From assembly GCA_964021645.1 (NCBI GenBank), contig CAXIAD010000045.1, forward strand, positions 1 to 23,399: a stretch of DNA of 23,399 nucleotides. Reading direction: 5' to 3'. Position 1 is the first letter of the stretch. Each line of letters begins with the position of its first letter. The stretch comes from CANLDA01 sp964021645 (lineage in GTDB: Bacteria; Pseudomonadota; Alphaproteobacteria; Rhodobacterales; Rhodobacteraceae). Under the pieces are notes generated by a model, which saw nothing but the letters and a program-made list of their open reading frames with translations, did no database searches and was not told the origin of the DNA. Below are positions 1 to 6,634 of the stretch, one piece after another. A program made the translations under genes and the position numbers.

Positions 1-771
1 AATGGCGCGCAGATCATGTTCGATCAGTTCATCAGCTCGGGCGAAAGCAAATGGTTGCGCATGTCAGGTCTGACGGTGCTGTTGCCACATGGATTTGAAG
101 GCCAAGGACCAGAGCACAGCTCTGCCCGGTTGGAACGGTTCTTGCAGATGTGCGGCGGGGACAACTGGATTGTCGCCAACTGCACAACACCTGCAAACTA
201 TTTCCACATCCTGCGTCGCCAGATCCACCGCAGTTTCCGTAAGCCATTGATTTTGATGACGCCGAAATCCTTGCTGCGCCACAAAATGGCCGTCAGCAAA
301 ACCGATGAGTTCACCACAGGCTCCAGTTTCCATCGGGTTCTATGGGATGATGCACAGCACGGTAATTCCGACACGCAATTGGTCAGTGATGACAAAATCA
401 AACGTGTCGTGATGTGTTCGGGCAAGGTGTATTATGACTTGCTGGAAGAGCGCGACGCGCGCGGCATTGATGACATTTATCTGATGCGGATCGAGCAATA
501 TTACCCATTCCCCGCCATTTCGATGGTGAAGGAGTTGGAGCGTTTCAAACAGGCGGATGTCGTCTGGTGTCAGGAAGAGCCTAAGAACCAAGGTGCCTGG
601 AGCTTTATCGAGCCCAACATCGAATGGGTCCTAAGCCGGATCAAAGCCAAAAATTCACGCCCCACCTATGTGGGTCGTCAAGCCTCAGCTTCGCCCGCGA
701 CCGGGCTGGCCAGCCAACACAAAGCACAACAAGCAGCGCTGGTAAATGCCGCGCTGACCATGGAAGGGTAA
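1..771 (+). CDS. sucA: 2-oxoglutarate dehydrogenase E1 component, C-terminal part (5' truncated by window edge)
   Basis: E1 is the thiamine-diphosphate decarboxylase of the 2-oxoglutarate dehydrogenase complex in the TCA cycle. The frame is open from base 1, so the gene starts outside the window; 256 residues are visible, against roughly 930-990 for the whole family. The visible part starts NGAQIMFDQFISSGE and contains LLPHGFEGQGPEHSSARLER and MTPKSLLRHKMAVS, which closely match the C-terminal transketolase-like domain of bacterial SucA. A LMRIEQYYPFP segment follows, then the conserved EEPKNQGAW near the end. The stop is 6 bases before the sucB start, so the two are almost certainly co-transcribed. 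The first ATG inside the window, at base 16, is an internal methionine and not the start. Family assignment is essentially certain; the truncation is an edge artefact. Confidence 0.97.
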   Translation, partial: NGAQIMFDQFISSGESKWLRMSGLTVLLPHGFEGQGPEHSSARLERFLQMCGGDNWIVANCTTPANYFHILRRQIHRSFRKPLILMTPKSLLRHKMAVSKTDEFTTGSSFHRVLWDDAQHGNSDTQLVSDDKIKRVVMCSGKVYYDLLEERDARGIDDIYLMRIEQYYPFPAISMVKELERFKQADVVWCQEEPKNQGAWSFIEPNIEWVLSRIKAKNSRPTYVGRQASASPATGLASQHKAQQAALVNAALTMEG

Positions 772-777
772 TCCGCA

Positions 778-2298
778 ATGACCACCGAAGTACGTGTCCC
801 AACCTTGGGCGAAAGTGTCACCGAAGCAACTGTTGCCACATGGTTCAAAAAGCCAGGTGATGCCGTCGCCGTTGATGAAATGCTATGCGAATTGGAAACC
901 GATAAGGTCACCGTTGAGGTGCCCGCCCCCGCCGCTGGCGTGATGGGTGATCTGGTTGCCGGCGAAGGCGATACAGTTGGCGTGAACGCGCTGCTTGCCA
1001 CTATTCTTGCGGGCTCTGGCGCGGCAACTGCACCTGTAGCAGCGGCGGCACCTGCCGCAGCGGCTGTAGCCGAAGCAACCTCTGCATCAACCAATGTGAT
1101 GGTGCCTACTTTGGGTGAATCAGTGACAGAGGCAACTGTCTCCACTTGGTTCAAGCAGGTCGGCGATAGTGTTGCTCAGGACGAAATGTTGTGTGAGCTG
1201 GAAACCGACAAAGTATCGGTCGAGGTCCCCTCACCCGCAGCAGGGATTTTGGCCGAAATCACCGCCCCTGAAGGCAGCACTGTGGACGCGACCGCAAAAC
1301 TTGCCGTGATTTCCGGAGCTGGCGGCGTTGCTGTCGCGGCTGAAAGTGGTTCAGTAAGTGGTGCGTCTCAAGATGGATCAAAGAATGTCGAGAATGCCCC
1401 ATCTGCCAAAAAGCTGATGGCAGAAAAAGGCATTGATCCTGCGAATGTTCAGGGCACAGGTCGGGATGGCCGCGTGATGAAAGAAGATGTGGTAAAGGCC
1501 GCAAATGCGCCAACGCCTGTGGTTACGGCCCCGGCGCCTTCGGCGACCACGCCCGCCCCAACAGGTGCCCCGCGGGCGCCAGTTGCAGCCGCTGATTCCG
1601 CCCGCGAAGAACGTGTCAAAATGACGCGTCTGCGCCAAACCATCGCCAAGCGTCTGAAGGAAAGCCAGAACACCGCCGCCATGTTGACTACCTATAATGA
1701 GGTCGACATGACCGAGGTGATGTCCTTGCGCAACGAATACAAAGATCTGTTCCTAAAGAAGCACGGCGTCAAACTGGGCTTTATGTCCTTTTTCACCAAG
1801 GCCTGCGTGCATGCCCTGCGCGAAGTGCCCGAGGTGAACGCCGAGATCGATGGCACAGACATTGTCTATAAGAACTTTGTCCATATGGGGATCGCAGCGG
1901 GCACGCCCACCGGTCTTGTGGTGCCAGTAATTCGCGACACCGATCAAATGGGATTTGCCGCGATTGAAAAGGCGATTGCCGAAAAAGGCGCACGCGCCCG
2001 TGATGGCAAATTGTCGATGGCAGAAATGCAGGGCGGCACGTTCACAATTTCAAACGGCGGCGTTTACGGCTCTCTTATGTCCTCGCCGATCCTGAACCCA
2101 CCCCAATCAGGCATCCTAGGCATGCACAAGATTCAGGACCGCCCCATGGCGATCAATGGTCAGGTGGTCATTCGCCCGATGATGTATCTCGCGCTGAGCT
2201 ATGATCACCGGATTGTGGATGGCAAAGGGGCCGTGACCTTCCTTGTCCGCGTCAAAGAAGCACTGGAAGATCCCCGCCGTTTGTTGATGGATTTGTAA
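778..2298 (+). CDS. sucB: Dihydrolipoyllysine succinyltransferase (2-oxoglutarate dehydrogenase E2), di-lipoyl form
   Basis: E2 core of the 2-oxoglutarate dehydrogenase complex; it transfers succinyl groups from lipoyl-lysine to CoA. The protein has 506 residues. Lipoyl domain 1 spans about 3-77 with the lipoylated lysine in ETDKV (K43). An Ala/Pro linker follows, then lipoyl domain 2 at about 107-179 (K145). The peripheral subunit-binding domain lies near 206-241 (APSAKKLMAEKGIDP, GTGRDGRV). A second Ala/Pro linker is followed by the catalytic domain from about 277, with active-site H477 and D481 in YDHRIVDG. E. coli SucB has about 405 residues and one lipoyl domain; the extra length here is the duplicated lipoyl unit. 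It begins 6 bases after sucA. The start is supported by conserved MTTEVRVPTLGESV. Assignment to 2-oxoglutarate rather than pyruvate dehydrogenase rests on the sucA neighbour. Confidence 0.96.
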   Translation: MTTEVRVPTLGESVTEATVATWFKKPGDAVAVDEMLCELETDKVTVEVPAPAAGVMGDLVAGEGDTVGVNALLATILAGSGAATAPVAAAAPAAAAVAEATSASTNVMVPTLGESVTEATVSTWFKQVGDSVAQDEMLCELETDKVSVEVPSPAAGILAEITAPEGSTVDATAKLAVISGAGGVAVAAESGSVSGASQDGSKNVENAPSAKKLMAEKGIDPANVQGTGRDGRVMKEDVVKAANAPTPVVTAPAPSATTPAPTGAPRAPVAAADSAREERVKMTRLRQTIAKRLKESQNTAAMLTTYNEVDMTEVMSLRNEYKDLFLKKHGVKLGFMSFFTKACVHALREVPEVNAEIDGTDIVYKNFVHMGIAAGTPTGLVVPVIRDTDQMGFAAIEKAIAEKGARARDGKLSMAEMQGGTFTISNGGVYGSLMSSPILNPPQSGILGMHKIQDRPMAINGQVVIRPMMYLALSYDHRIVDGKGAVTFLVRVKEALEDPRRLLMDL

Positions 2299-2314
2299 AC
2301 ACGACCCGATAATG

Positions 2315-2344
2315 GGCAGTGCCTCTTTAATGAGGGGCGCTGCC
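2315..2344 (+). terminator. GC-rich hairpin downstream of sucB, possible weak terminator or processing site
   Basis: Inverted repeat GGCAGTGCC (2315-2323) and GGCGCTGCC (2336-2344), with nine pairs including one G-U. It begins 17 bases after the sucB stop. There is no proper T-tract after it (TTGTGA follows), so it may only partly stop transcription, or may stabilise the sucAB message before the glycosyltransferase and lpdA. Confidence 0.4.
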
Positions 2345-2452
2345 TTGTGACACCACGTCAAATCCGAATTGCAGCAAGAGGTGGTTAACCAATTTTCCGC
2401 CCTTAAGGCGAAGCAAAATTCGGGACAAATAATCTGCGTTGTCACGCTGTTA

Positions 2453-2497
2453 GTTTTGTACGAAACTTGGGGGTGTTTTGTACAAAACGTACAAAAG
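2453..2497. promoter_or_regulatory. Operator-like palindrome array (GTTTTGTAC motif) upstream of glycosyltransferase gene
   Basis: Two 14-bp palindromes of the same form lie here: GTTTTGTACGAAAC (2453-2466, one mismatch) and the perfect GTTTTGTACAAAAC (2475-2488). Their centres are 22 bp apart, about two helical turns. A further half-site GTACAAAAG (2489-2497) sits exactly 9 bp after the previous half-site. The array is 14 bp upstream of a short ORF at 2511/2517 and about 120 bp upstream of the glycosyltransferase start. This spacing is typical of a dimeric repressor or activator site, but I do not recognise the regulator. The same nonamer recurs at the right edge of the window. Confidence 0.6.
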
Positions 2498-2516
2498 TTT
2501 GAACTAGGAAATGGTG

Positions 2517-2618
2517 ATGTTGCAGCGTAACGCCGTGGGTTTTGAAGAGATGAAAACAGCAAAAAATCTGCCCGTTTTGCCGGCAGATTCCTCCTATGCG
2601 ATCAGCGTGTTCAAATGA
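2517..2618 (+). CDS. Possible 33-residue leader peptide ORF, overlapping the glycosyltransferase start
   Basis: A short open frame reads from ATG 2517 to TGA 2616-2618; an in-frame ATG at 2511 would give 35 residues. It starts MLQRNAVGFEEMKTA and ends YAISVFK. The sequence TAGGA (2505-2509) is a plausible ribosome-binding site for ATG 2517. Another internal ATG (2550) has GAAGAG just before it. Its stop overlaps the next start as ATGA, so a ribosome ending here would be placed on the glycosyltransferase ATG, which has no Shine-Dalgarno sequence of its own. I do not recognise the peptide. It could be a leader or coupling ORF, or a decayed N-terminal extension; a non-coding coincidence cannot be excluded. 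Confidence 0.4.
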   Translation: MLQRNAVGFEEMKTAKNLPVLPADSSYAISVFK

Positions 2619-3613
2619 ACGCGCCATCCACTTCCGAACCGCGCCCCGGCTCTAGCTTGCTTGTGTCTTGCATGCGAAATGAGGGGCTGTTTTTGGTTGA
2701 ATGGCTGGCATATCACCTGCTGCTTGGGTTTGATCACATCGTTGTCTGCACCAATAATTGCACTGACGGATCGGATGCCTTGTTGGCGCGGCTTGAGGCT
2801 TTGGGTTATCTCACCCACATTGATCATGACCCCGCCCCCGGCGTATCGCCGCAACACAACGCGATGCGCCTGACCATCGCCCATCCGTTGGCACAGACCT
2901 GCGAATGGATGATGCATATTGATGCCGATGAGTTTGTGAATATTGACACAGGCGAAGGTGGGATTAGTGATGTAATTCAATCTGTTGGCCCCGCAGATGT
3001 CATCGCGTTCCTATGGCAACCCTACGGCACGGCTGGGCTAACCGAATGGGATGGCGGCAGCGTTTTGCAGCAATTCACCATGGCCCAAAGTGAACCGCTG
3101 CGCCGTACAGTGCACCACAAATCTATGTGGAAAATTGCCAAATTCGGCCGCGCGATTGATCATATGCCCAAGGATCCGTTGGTCGAAGATTTCGTTGTGA
3201 AAAACACGGCTGGCGAAGAGGTCGACGGCTTTATGATCCGCCACCCGATCAAATGCCGCTATAAAATGCCCTACCGTCGCTTGACCTACAAAAATGCGCG
3301 GATCAATCACTATGCGCTGAAATCTGACGACCTGCTGTTGATGAAAAATGATCGCGGTGACGGGCATGGTTTGGCCCATACAAATTACCATCTCAACTCG
3401 CCGTATTTTCGTAAATACAACCGCAACGAGCTTGAGGATCGCACGATCCTGTCACGCTGGGATGAGGTCGCTGAGAAAATGGCCGAAATCCGACAAGACG
3501 TTGAAATCACTCGATTAGAAGAGGCTTGCTGGGAGGCGTTTACCACGCGGCGCACCGAAGTTTTGACCCCGGAAAACATTGCGCGTTGGACCTATCAACC
3601 CGACGCAGACTAA
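2615..3613 (+). CDS. Glycosyltransferase family 2-like protein (PF13704 type)
   Basis: Predicted sugar transferase of 332 residues with a GT-A fold; acceptor unknown. The N-terminal segment SLLVSCMRNEGLFLVEWLAYH (about 14-34) and VCTNNCTDGSDALL (44-57) are typical of the Glyco_tranf_2_4 group. HIDADEF carries the metal/nucleotide-binding DxD (D103, D105). The C-terminal part (about 160-330) is basic and rich in aromatic residues, with no membrane segment visible, so a soluble or peripheral enzyme is likely. ATG 2615 has no good Shine-Dalgarno sequence and overlaps the stop of a short upstream ORF (ATGA), suggesting translational coupling. The gene sits between sucB and lpdA with no evident role in the 2-oxoglutarate dehydrogenase complex. 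Possible jobs are polysaccharide or surface glycan synthesis; this is inference. Confidence 0.82.
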   Translation: MNAPSTSEPRPGSSLLVSCMRNEGLFLVEWLAYHLLLGFDHIVVCTNNCTDGSDALLARLEALGYLTHIDHDPAPGVSPQHNAMRLTIAHPLAQTCEWMMHIDADEFVNIDTGEGGISDVIQSVGPADVIAFLWQPYGTAGLTEWDGGSVLQQFTMAQSEPLRRTVHHKSMWKIAKFGRAIDHMPKDPLVEDFVVKNTAGEEVDGFMIRHPIKCRYKMPYRRLTYKNARINHYALKSDDLLLMKNDRGDGHGLAHTNYHLNSPYFRKYNRNELEDRTILSRWDEVAEKMAEIRQDVEITRLEEACWEAFTTRRTEVLTPENIARWTYQPDAD

Positions 3614-3637
3614 CCCCATAGCGCCCTGAAAATGGGG
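3614..3637 (+). other. Small hairpin in the glycosyltransferase-lpdA spacer
   Basis: CCCCAT (3614-3619) and ATGGGG (3632-3637) form a 6-bp stem with a 12-base loop, starting immediately after the glycosyltransferase stop codon. There is no T-tract, so it is not a convincing terminator. Read-through to lpdA is likely, though lpdA could have an extra promoter. Confidence 0.3.
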
Positions 3638-3692
3638 TGCACGCACAATGCGACGAAAACCAATGTCGCGAACGATAACAAAGGAGTGTCCT

Positions 3693-5081
3693 ATGTCCAC
3701 ATATGACGTCATCATCATCGGCGCCGGCCCCGGCGGGTATGTTTCAGCCATTCGTTGCGCACAGCTAGGCCTGAAAACCGCCGTCGTCGAAGGGCGCGAA
3801 ACCTTGGGCGGCACCTGCCTAAATGTGGGCTGCATCCCGTCCAAGGCGCTGCTGCATGCCAGCCATATGCTGCACGAAGCAGAGCACAACTTTGCCAAGA
3901 TGGGTCTAAAGGGCAAAACACCAAGCGTGGATTGGCCGCAGATGAAATCCTATAAGGATGACGTCATTGGTCAGAACACTACTGGCATTGAATTTTTGTT
4001 TAAAAAGAACAAGATAGACTGGATAAAGGGCTGGGCTACAATCCCGGCGGCGGGCAAGGTTCAGGTGGGTGACACCACCTATGAAGCCAAAAATATCGTG
4101 ATTGCCTCTGGCTCTGTCGCTTCATCCCTGCCGGGCATTGAGGTGGATGAAAAGATTGTTGTCACCTCCACCGGTGGGCTTGAATTACCCAAGGTTCCAC
4201 GGAAAATGGTCGTAATTGGTGCCGGTGTTATTGGTCTTGAGCTTGGCTCGGTTTATGCGCGACTTGGCTCTGAGGTGACTGTGGTTGAGTATATGGACGC
4301 TGTTTGTCCCGGCATGGATAAGGACGTGCAGCGCACCTTTAAACGGATTTTGGAAAAGCAGGGTCTGAATTTCATTATGGGTGCTGCGGTTCAAGGGGTC
4401 GAAACCTCAAAAACCAAAGCTAAGGTAAAGTATCAGGAGAAAAAATCCGGCGAGGATCACACTCTGGATGCGGATGTTGTGCTTGTCGCGACAGGGCGCA
4501 AACCCTTTACTGACGGGCTGGGTTTGGAAGCACTTGGCATTGCTATGACAGACCGTGGTCAGGTGGCAACCGATGCTCATTGGGCAACCAATGTGGCGGG
4601 AATTTACGCCATTGGTGACGCGATTGAAGGGCCGATGCTGGCCCATAAGGCCGAAGACGAGGGCATGGCAGTGGCCGAGGTCATCGCAGGCAACCACGGG
4701 CACGTGAATTATGGCGTCATTCCGGGTGTGGTATACACTGCGCCAGAAGTTGCCACCGTGGGCCAAGGCGAGGACGCGTTGAAAGCTGAAGGCCGCAATA
4801 TCAAGGTCGGCAAATTCATGTTCATGGGCAACGCGCGCGCCAAGGCTGTACATCAGGGCGATGGTTTCGTGAAACTTGTCGTCGACAAAGACACCGACCG
4901 CGTGCTGGGCTGTTCTATCATCGGACCGGGCGCTGGTGACATGATCCACGAGATCTGTATCGCGATGGAATTTGGCGCATCTGCGCAAGATGTGGCCCTG
5001 ACCTGCCACGCTCACCCCACCTATTCCGAGGCAGTACGCGAGGCGGCACTTGCCTGTGGTGATGGCGCGATCCATAGCTGA
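3693..5081 (+). CDS. lpdA: Dihydrolipoyl dehydrogenase (E3)
   Basis: Flavoprotein that reoxidises dihydrolipoamide on E2 and reduces NAD+, shared by 2-oxo acid dehydrogenase complexes. The protein has 462 residues, usual for the family. It has an N-terminal FAD-binding GAGPGGY (10-16) and the redox disulfide in GGTCLNVGCIPSK (C42 and C47). A second dinucleotide-binding motif, VVIGAGVIGLELGSV, lies near 175-190, and AIGDAIEGPMLAHKA is the FAD-contacting motif. The C-terminal catalytic pair is in HPTYSEA (H441, E446). The start at 3693 is preferred over an in-frame ATG at 3648 because AAGGAG (3680-3685) is 7 bases upstream and the protein then begins directly with the FAD fold. Its position after sucA-sucB suggests it serves this complex. 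A strong terminator follows. Confidence 0.97.
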   Translation: MSTYDVIIIGAGPGGYVSAIRCAQLGLKTAVVEGRETLGGTCLNVGCIPSKALLHASHMLHEAEHNFAKMGLKGKTPSVDWPQMKSYKDDVIGQNTTGIEFLFKKNKIDWIKGWATIPAAGKVQVGDTTYEAKNIVIASGSVASSLPGIEVDEKIVVTSTGGLELPKVPRKMVVIGAGVIGLELGSVYARLGSEVTVVEYMDAVCPGMDKDVQRTFKRILEKQGLNFIMGAAVQGVETSKTKAKVKYQEKKSGEDHTLDADVVLVATGRKPFTDGLGLEALGIAMTDRGQVATDAHWATNVAGIYAIGDAIEGPMLAHKAEDEGMAVAEVIAGNHGHVNYGVIPGVVYTAPEVATVGQGEDALKAEGRNIKVGKFMFMGNARAKAVHQGDGFVKLVVDKDTDRVLGCSIIGPGAGDMIHEICIAMEFGASAQDVALTCHAHPTYSEAVREAALACGDGAIHS

Positions 5082-5106
5082 AGCTATTGTAAAGATTACA
5101 ATAAAT

Positions 5107-5136
5107 AAAAAGGCGGCCCACTCGGGTCGCCTTTTT
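5107..5136 (+). terminator. Rho-independent terminator after lpdA
   Basis: A 13-bp stem with one G-U pair, AAAAAGGCGGCCC (5107-5119) and GGGTCGCCTTTTT (5124-5136), closes a 4-base loop and ends in five T. It lies 25 bases after the lpdA stop and marks the end of the suc-lpd transcription unit. Confidence 0.9.
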
Positions 5137-5162
5137 ACGTTAGCGTCAATTGCGTTTTGGGC

Positions 5163-5197
5163 GATGCGGCGGGCGTCTTGGGGGGACCCACCGCATC
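5163..5197. repeat. Inverted repeat in convergent spacer
   Basis: GATGCGG (5163-5169) and CCGCATC (5191-5197) are a perfect 7-bp inverted repeat with a G-rich 21-base loop. It sits between the lpdA terminator and the CRP-like palindrome, where no gene is evident. The function is unknown. Confidence 0.4.
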
Positions 5198-5237
5198 TGT
5201 TCCGTGAGTACGCGCAATATCTGCGCCCTGTGTAGAT

Positions 5238-5255
5238 ATGTGAAAATATTCACAT
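5238..5255. promoter_or_regulatory. CRP-like palindrome TGTGA-N6-TCACA in a convergent spacer
   Basis: ATGTGAA-AATA-TTCACAT is a perfect 7-bp inverted repeat. It contains TGTGA-N6-TCACA (5239-5254), which is the consensus half-site arrangement bound by CRP-family regulators in enterobacteria. It is located between the 3' ends of two convergent genes, so it is not in front of an obvious start codon. Confidence 0.45.
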
Positions 5256-5301
5256 TGCACCATCTTGCCCGATCACAATTTCAGGATCAGCACAAAGATG
5301 C

Positions 5302-5907
5302 CTACCACATGGTTTCAGCGGCGCGATCTTGCCAAGCATCGTCATATGCAGCGCCGTCTACCTCGCCGTCGGTCATGGCTGTCAGAATCGCACCCATGCT
5401 GGGCAAGCCTGCACTTTCATCCTTGGCGGTCCACAAACCCGCACGCATCGGGGCGCGGGCGCATTGGGTGTAAATCTCGCCTATTTTGATTACGATCACG
5501 GTGCGCGGTTGCTTACCTTTGATGTCAAATTTGGCGCGTAGGTCAGTATCAACGGTGACCTTTGCAATACCATTCACGCGCACAATTGTGTTTGATCCCG
5601 GCACCATGAACATCAGGGAGATACGCCCGTCACGCACGATATTGCGCAACGTGTCGAGGCGATTATTGCCCCACCAATCGGGCATGGCCAGCGTTTGTTC
5701 GTCAATTTCGGTGACCACTGGGCCAGCATCTCCTCGCGGGCTGCCGTCCGTTCCTTCGGGGCCAACCGTTGATACAATGCAAAACCGCGAGGCCATGATC
5801 CAGCGGCGGTACTCGGGCGTTAAGCGCTGCGCTACTTTGCGGATCGCTGCGACGGATGGTGTGCCGTAATGTGTCTCTAGCTCGTCAATATCACTGATGT
5901 ATTCCAT
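5302..5907 (-). CDS. Pyridoxamine 5'-phosphate oxidase-related FMN-binding protein
   Basis: Predicted flavin-binding protein with the split-barrel PPOX fold, 201 residues. Motifs FCIVSTVGPEGTDGSPRGD (about 42-60) and MPDWWGNNRLDTLRNI (about 75-90), with IKIGEIYTQCARA further on, are those of the DR2398-type PPOX group (TIGR04025). The substrate is unknown; it should not be called PdxH, which has a different FMN and pyridoxal-phosphate signature. The 5' end overlaps plsC by 17 bases. ATG 5907 is chosen; an alternative TTG at 5916 would add three residues but has its GGGG only one base away. It is last in the ftsE-ftsX-plsC run and probably co-transcribed; I see no functional link to those genes. 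Confidence 0.85.
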   Translation of the reverse strand: MEYISDIDELETHYGTPSVAAIRKVAQRLTPEYRRWIMASRFCIVSTVGPEGTDGSPRGDAGPVVTEIDEQTLAMPDWWGNNRLDTLRNIVRDGRISLMFMVPGSNTIVRVNGIAKVTVDTDLRAKFDIKGKQPRTVIVIKIGEIYTQCARAPMRAGLWTAKDESAGLPSMGAILTAMTDGEVDGAAYDDAWQDRAAETMW

Positions 5908-6634
5908 CTGGATCAAACCCCGCTTCGCGCATCAATGCGTTAGATTTTTCTTCGACGACCTGACCCAAGTTGGCAATGAACGTCGCTTGATCTAGCCCGG
6001 GTGCGATCGGGTCTAGAAATTCAACCACCGCCAAACCGGGCTTGCGGTAAATACCTGTGCGTGGCCAAAATACGCCGACATTTGTGGCAGCGGGCACGCA
6101 GGTCTGATTGAGCTGGTCATACAGAACAAATGTGCCGACCTTATAGGGTGCTTTGACGCCGGGCGCGATGCGCGTACCTTGGGAATAGATGATCAGCTGA
6201 CCCGGATGTTGTGTGCCGTTTGCCACATCCTGCGCCATCTGTTTGATCGCTTTACCACGCTTGCCACGATTGACTGGAACACAGCCGATCCGCAGCCCGT
6301 ATTGCCCAATCACAGGTGCCCACATCAATTCGCGTTTCATGATGAATTTGCCAGCAGGAACCGCACCAAAGATCATGATGATATCAAGAAATGACTGGTG
6401 CTTGGCGGCGACGATCACCTCATCCGTTGGGGGCGTGCCGCGAACTTCGGTTTTCAGGCCAACCATCCACTTGGCTGTCCAGCAAACCCAACGACAATAG
6501 GTTTTACAGGCGGCGAAGGCCCCCGTGCGACTGAACAATGCCCAAGGCAGGAACAGGATGCCAATAACCGCCATCGCGAGATACATTTGCGCGACAAAGA
6601 TCAGGGAGCGCACCCATTGAATGGCATAAAACAT
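5891..6634 (-). CDS. plsC: 1-acyl-sn-glycerol-3-phosphate acyltransferase
   Basis: Membrane enzyme that acylates lysophosphatidic acid to phosphatidic acid in phospholipid synthesis. The protein has 247 residues with an N-terminal membrane segment (about 10-33). The acyltransferase HX4D motif is in KHQSFLDII (H79, D84). FIMKREL (about 97-103) and PVNRGKRG (about 120-127) are the substrate-binding blocks. YSQGTR (150-155) replaces the usual FPEGTR, with Gln for Glu; such FPQGTR-like forms occur in alphaproteobacteria. Its start overlaps the ftsX stop by one base (TGATG), so translation is probably coupled to ftsX. The product assignment is strong at family level; other acyl acceptors are possible. 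Confidence 0.9.
   Translation of the reverse strand: MFYAIQWVRSLIFVAQMYLAMAVIGILFLPWALFSRTGAFAACKTYCRWVCWTAKWMVGLKTEVRGTPPTDEVIVAAKHQSFLDIIMIFGAVPAGKFIMKRELMWAPVIGQYGLRIGCVPVNRGKRGKAIKQMAQDVANGTQHPGQLIIYSQGTRIAPGVKAPYKVGTFVLYDQLNQTCVPAATNVGVFWPRTGIYRKPGLAVVEFLDPIAPGLDQATFIANLGQVVEEKSNALMREAGFDPDGIHQ

Noticed and set aside
678..1154. 158-codon Ala/Ser/Thr/Val-rich minus-strand frame over the sucA-sucB junction
   Set aside because: It is the antisense reading of the lipoyl domains and Ala/Pro linker; low complexity and periodic composition come from the sense strand.
2381..2405. CtrA-like site around GGTTAACC and CTTAAGG
   Set aside because: The two TTAA cores are 14 bases apart, not the 7 required by the CtrA consensus TTAA-N7-TTAA.
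2606..2620. Programmed -1 frameshift joining the leader ORF to the glycosyltransferase
   Set aside because: A -1 slip after the AAA codon would fuse the frames, but there is no slippery heptamer of the X-XXY-YYZ type and no downstream pseudoknot is evident. The glycosyltransferase fold starts soon after its own ATG, so stop-start coupling is simpler.
4407..5075. 222-codon open frame on the minus strand opposite lpdA
   Set aside because: It lies wholly within the strongly conserved lpdA coding sequence, has no family resemblance and is explained by codon bias of the sense gene.
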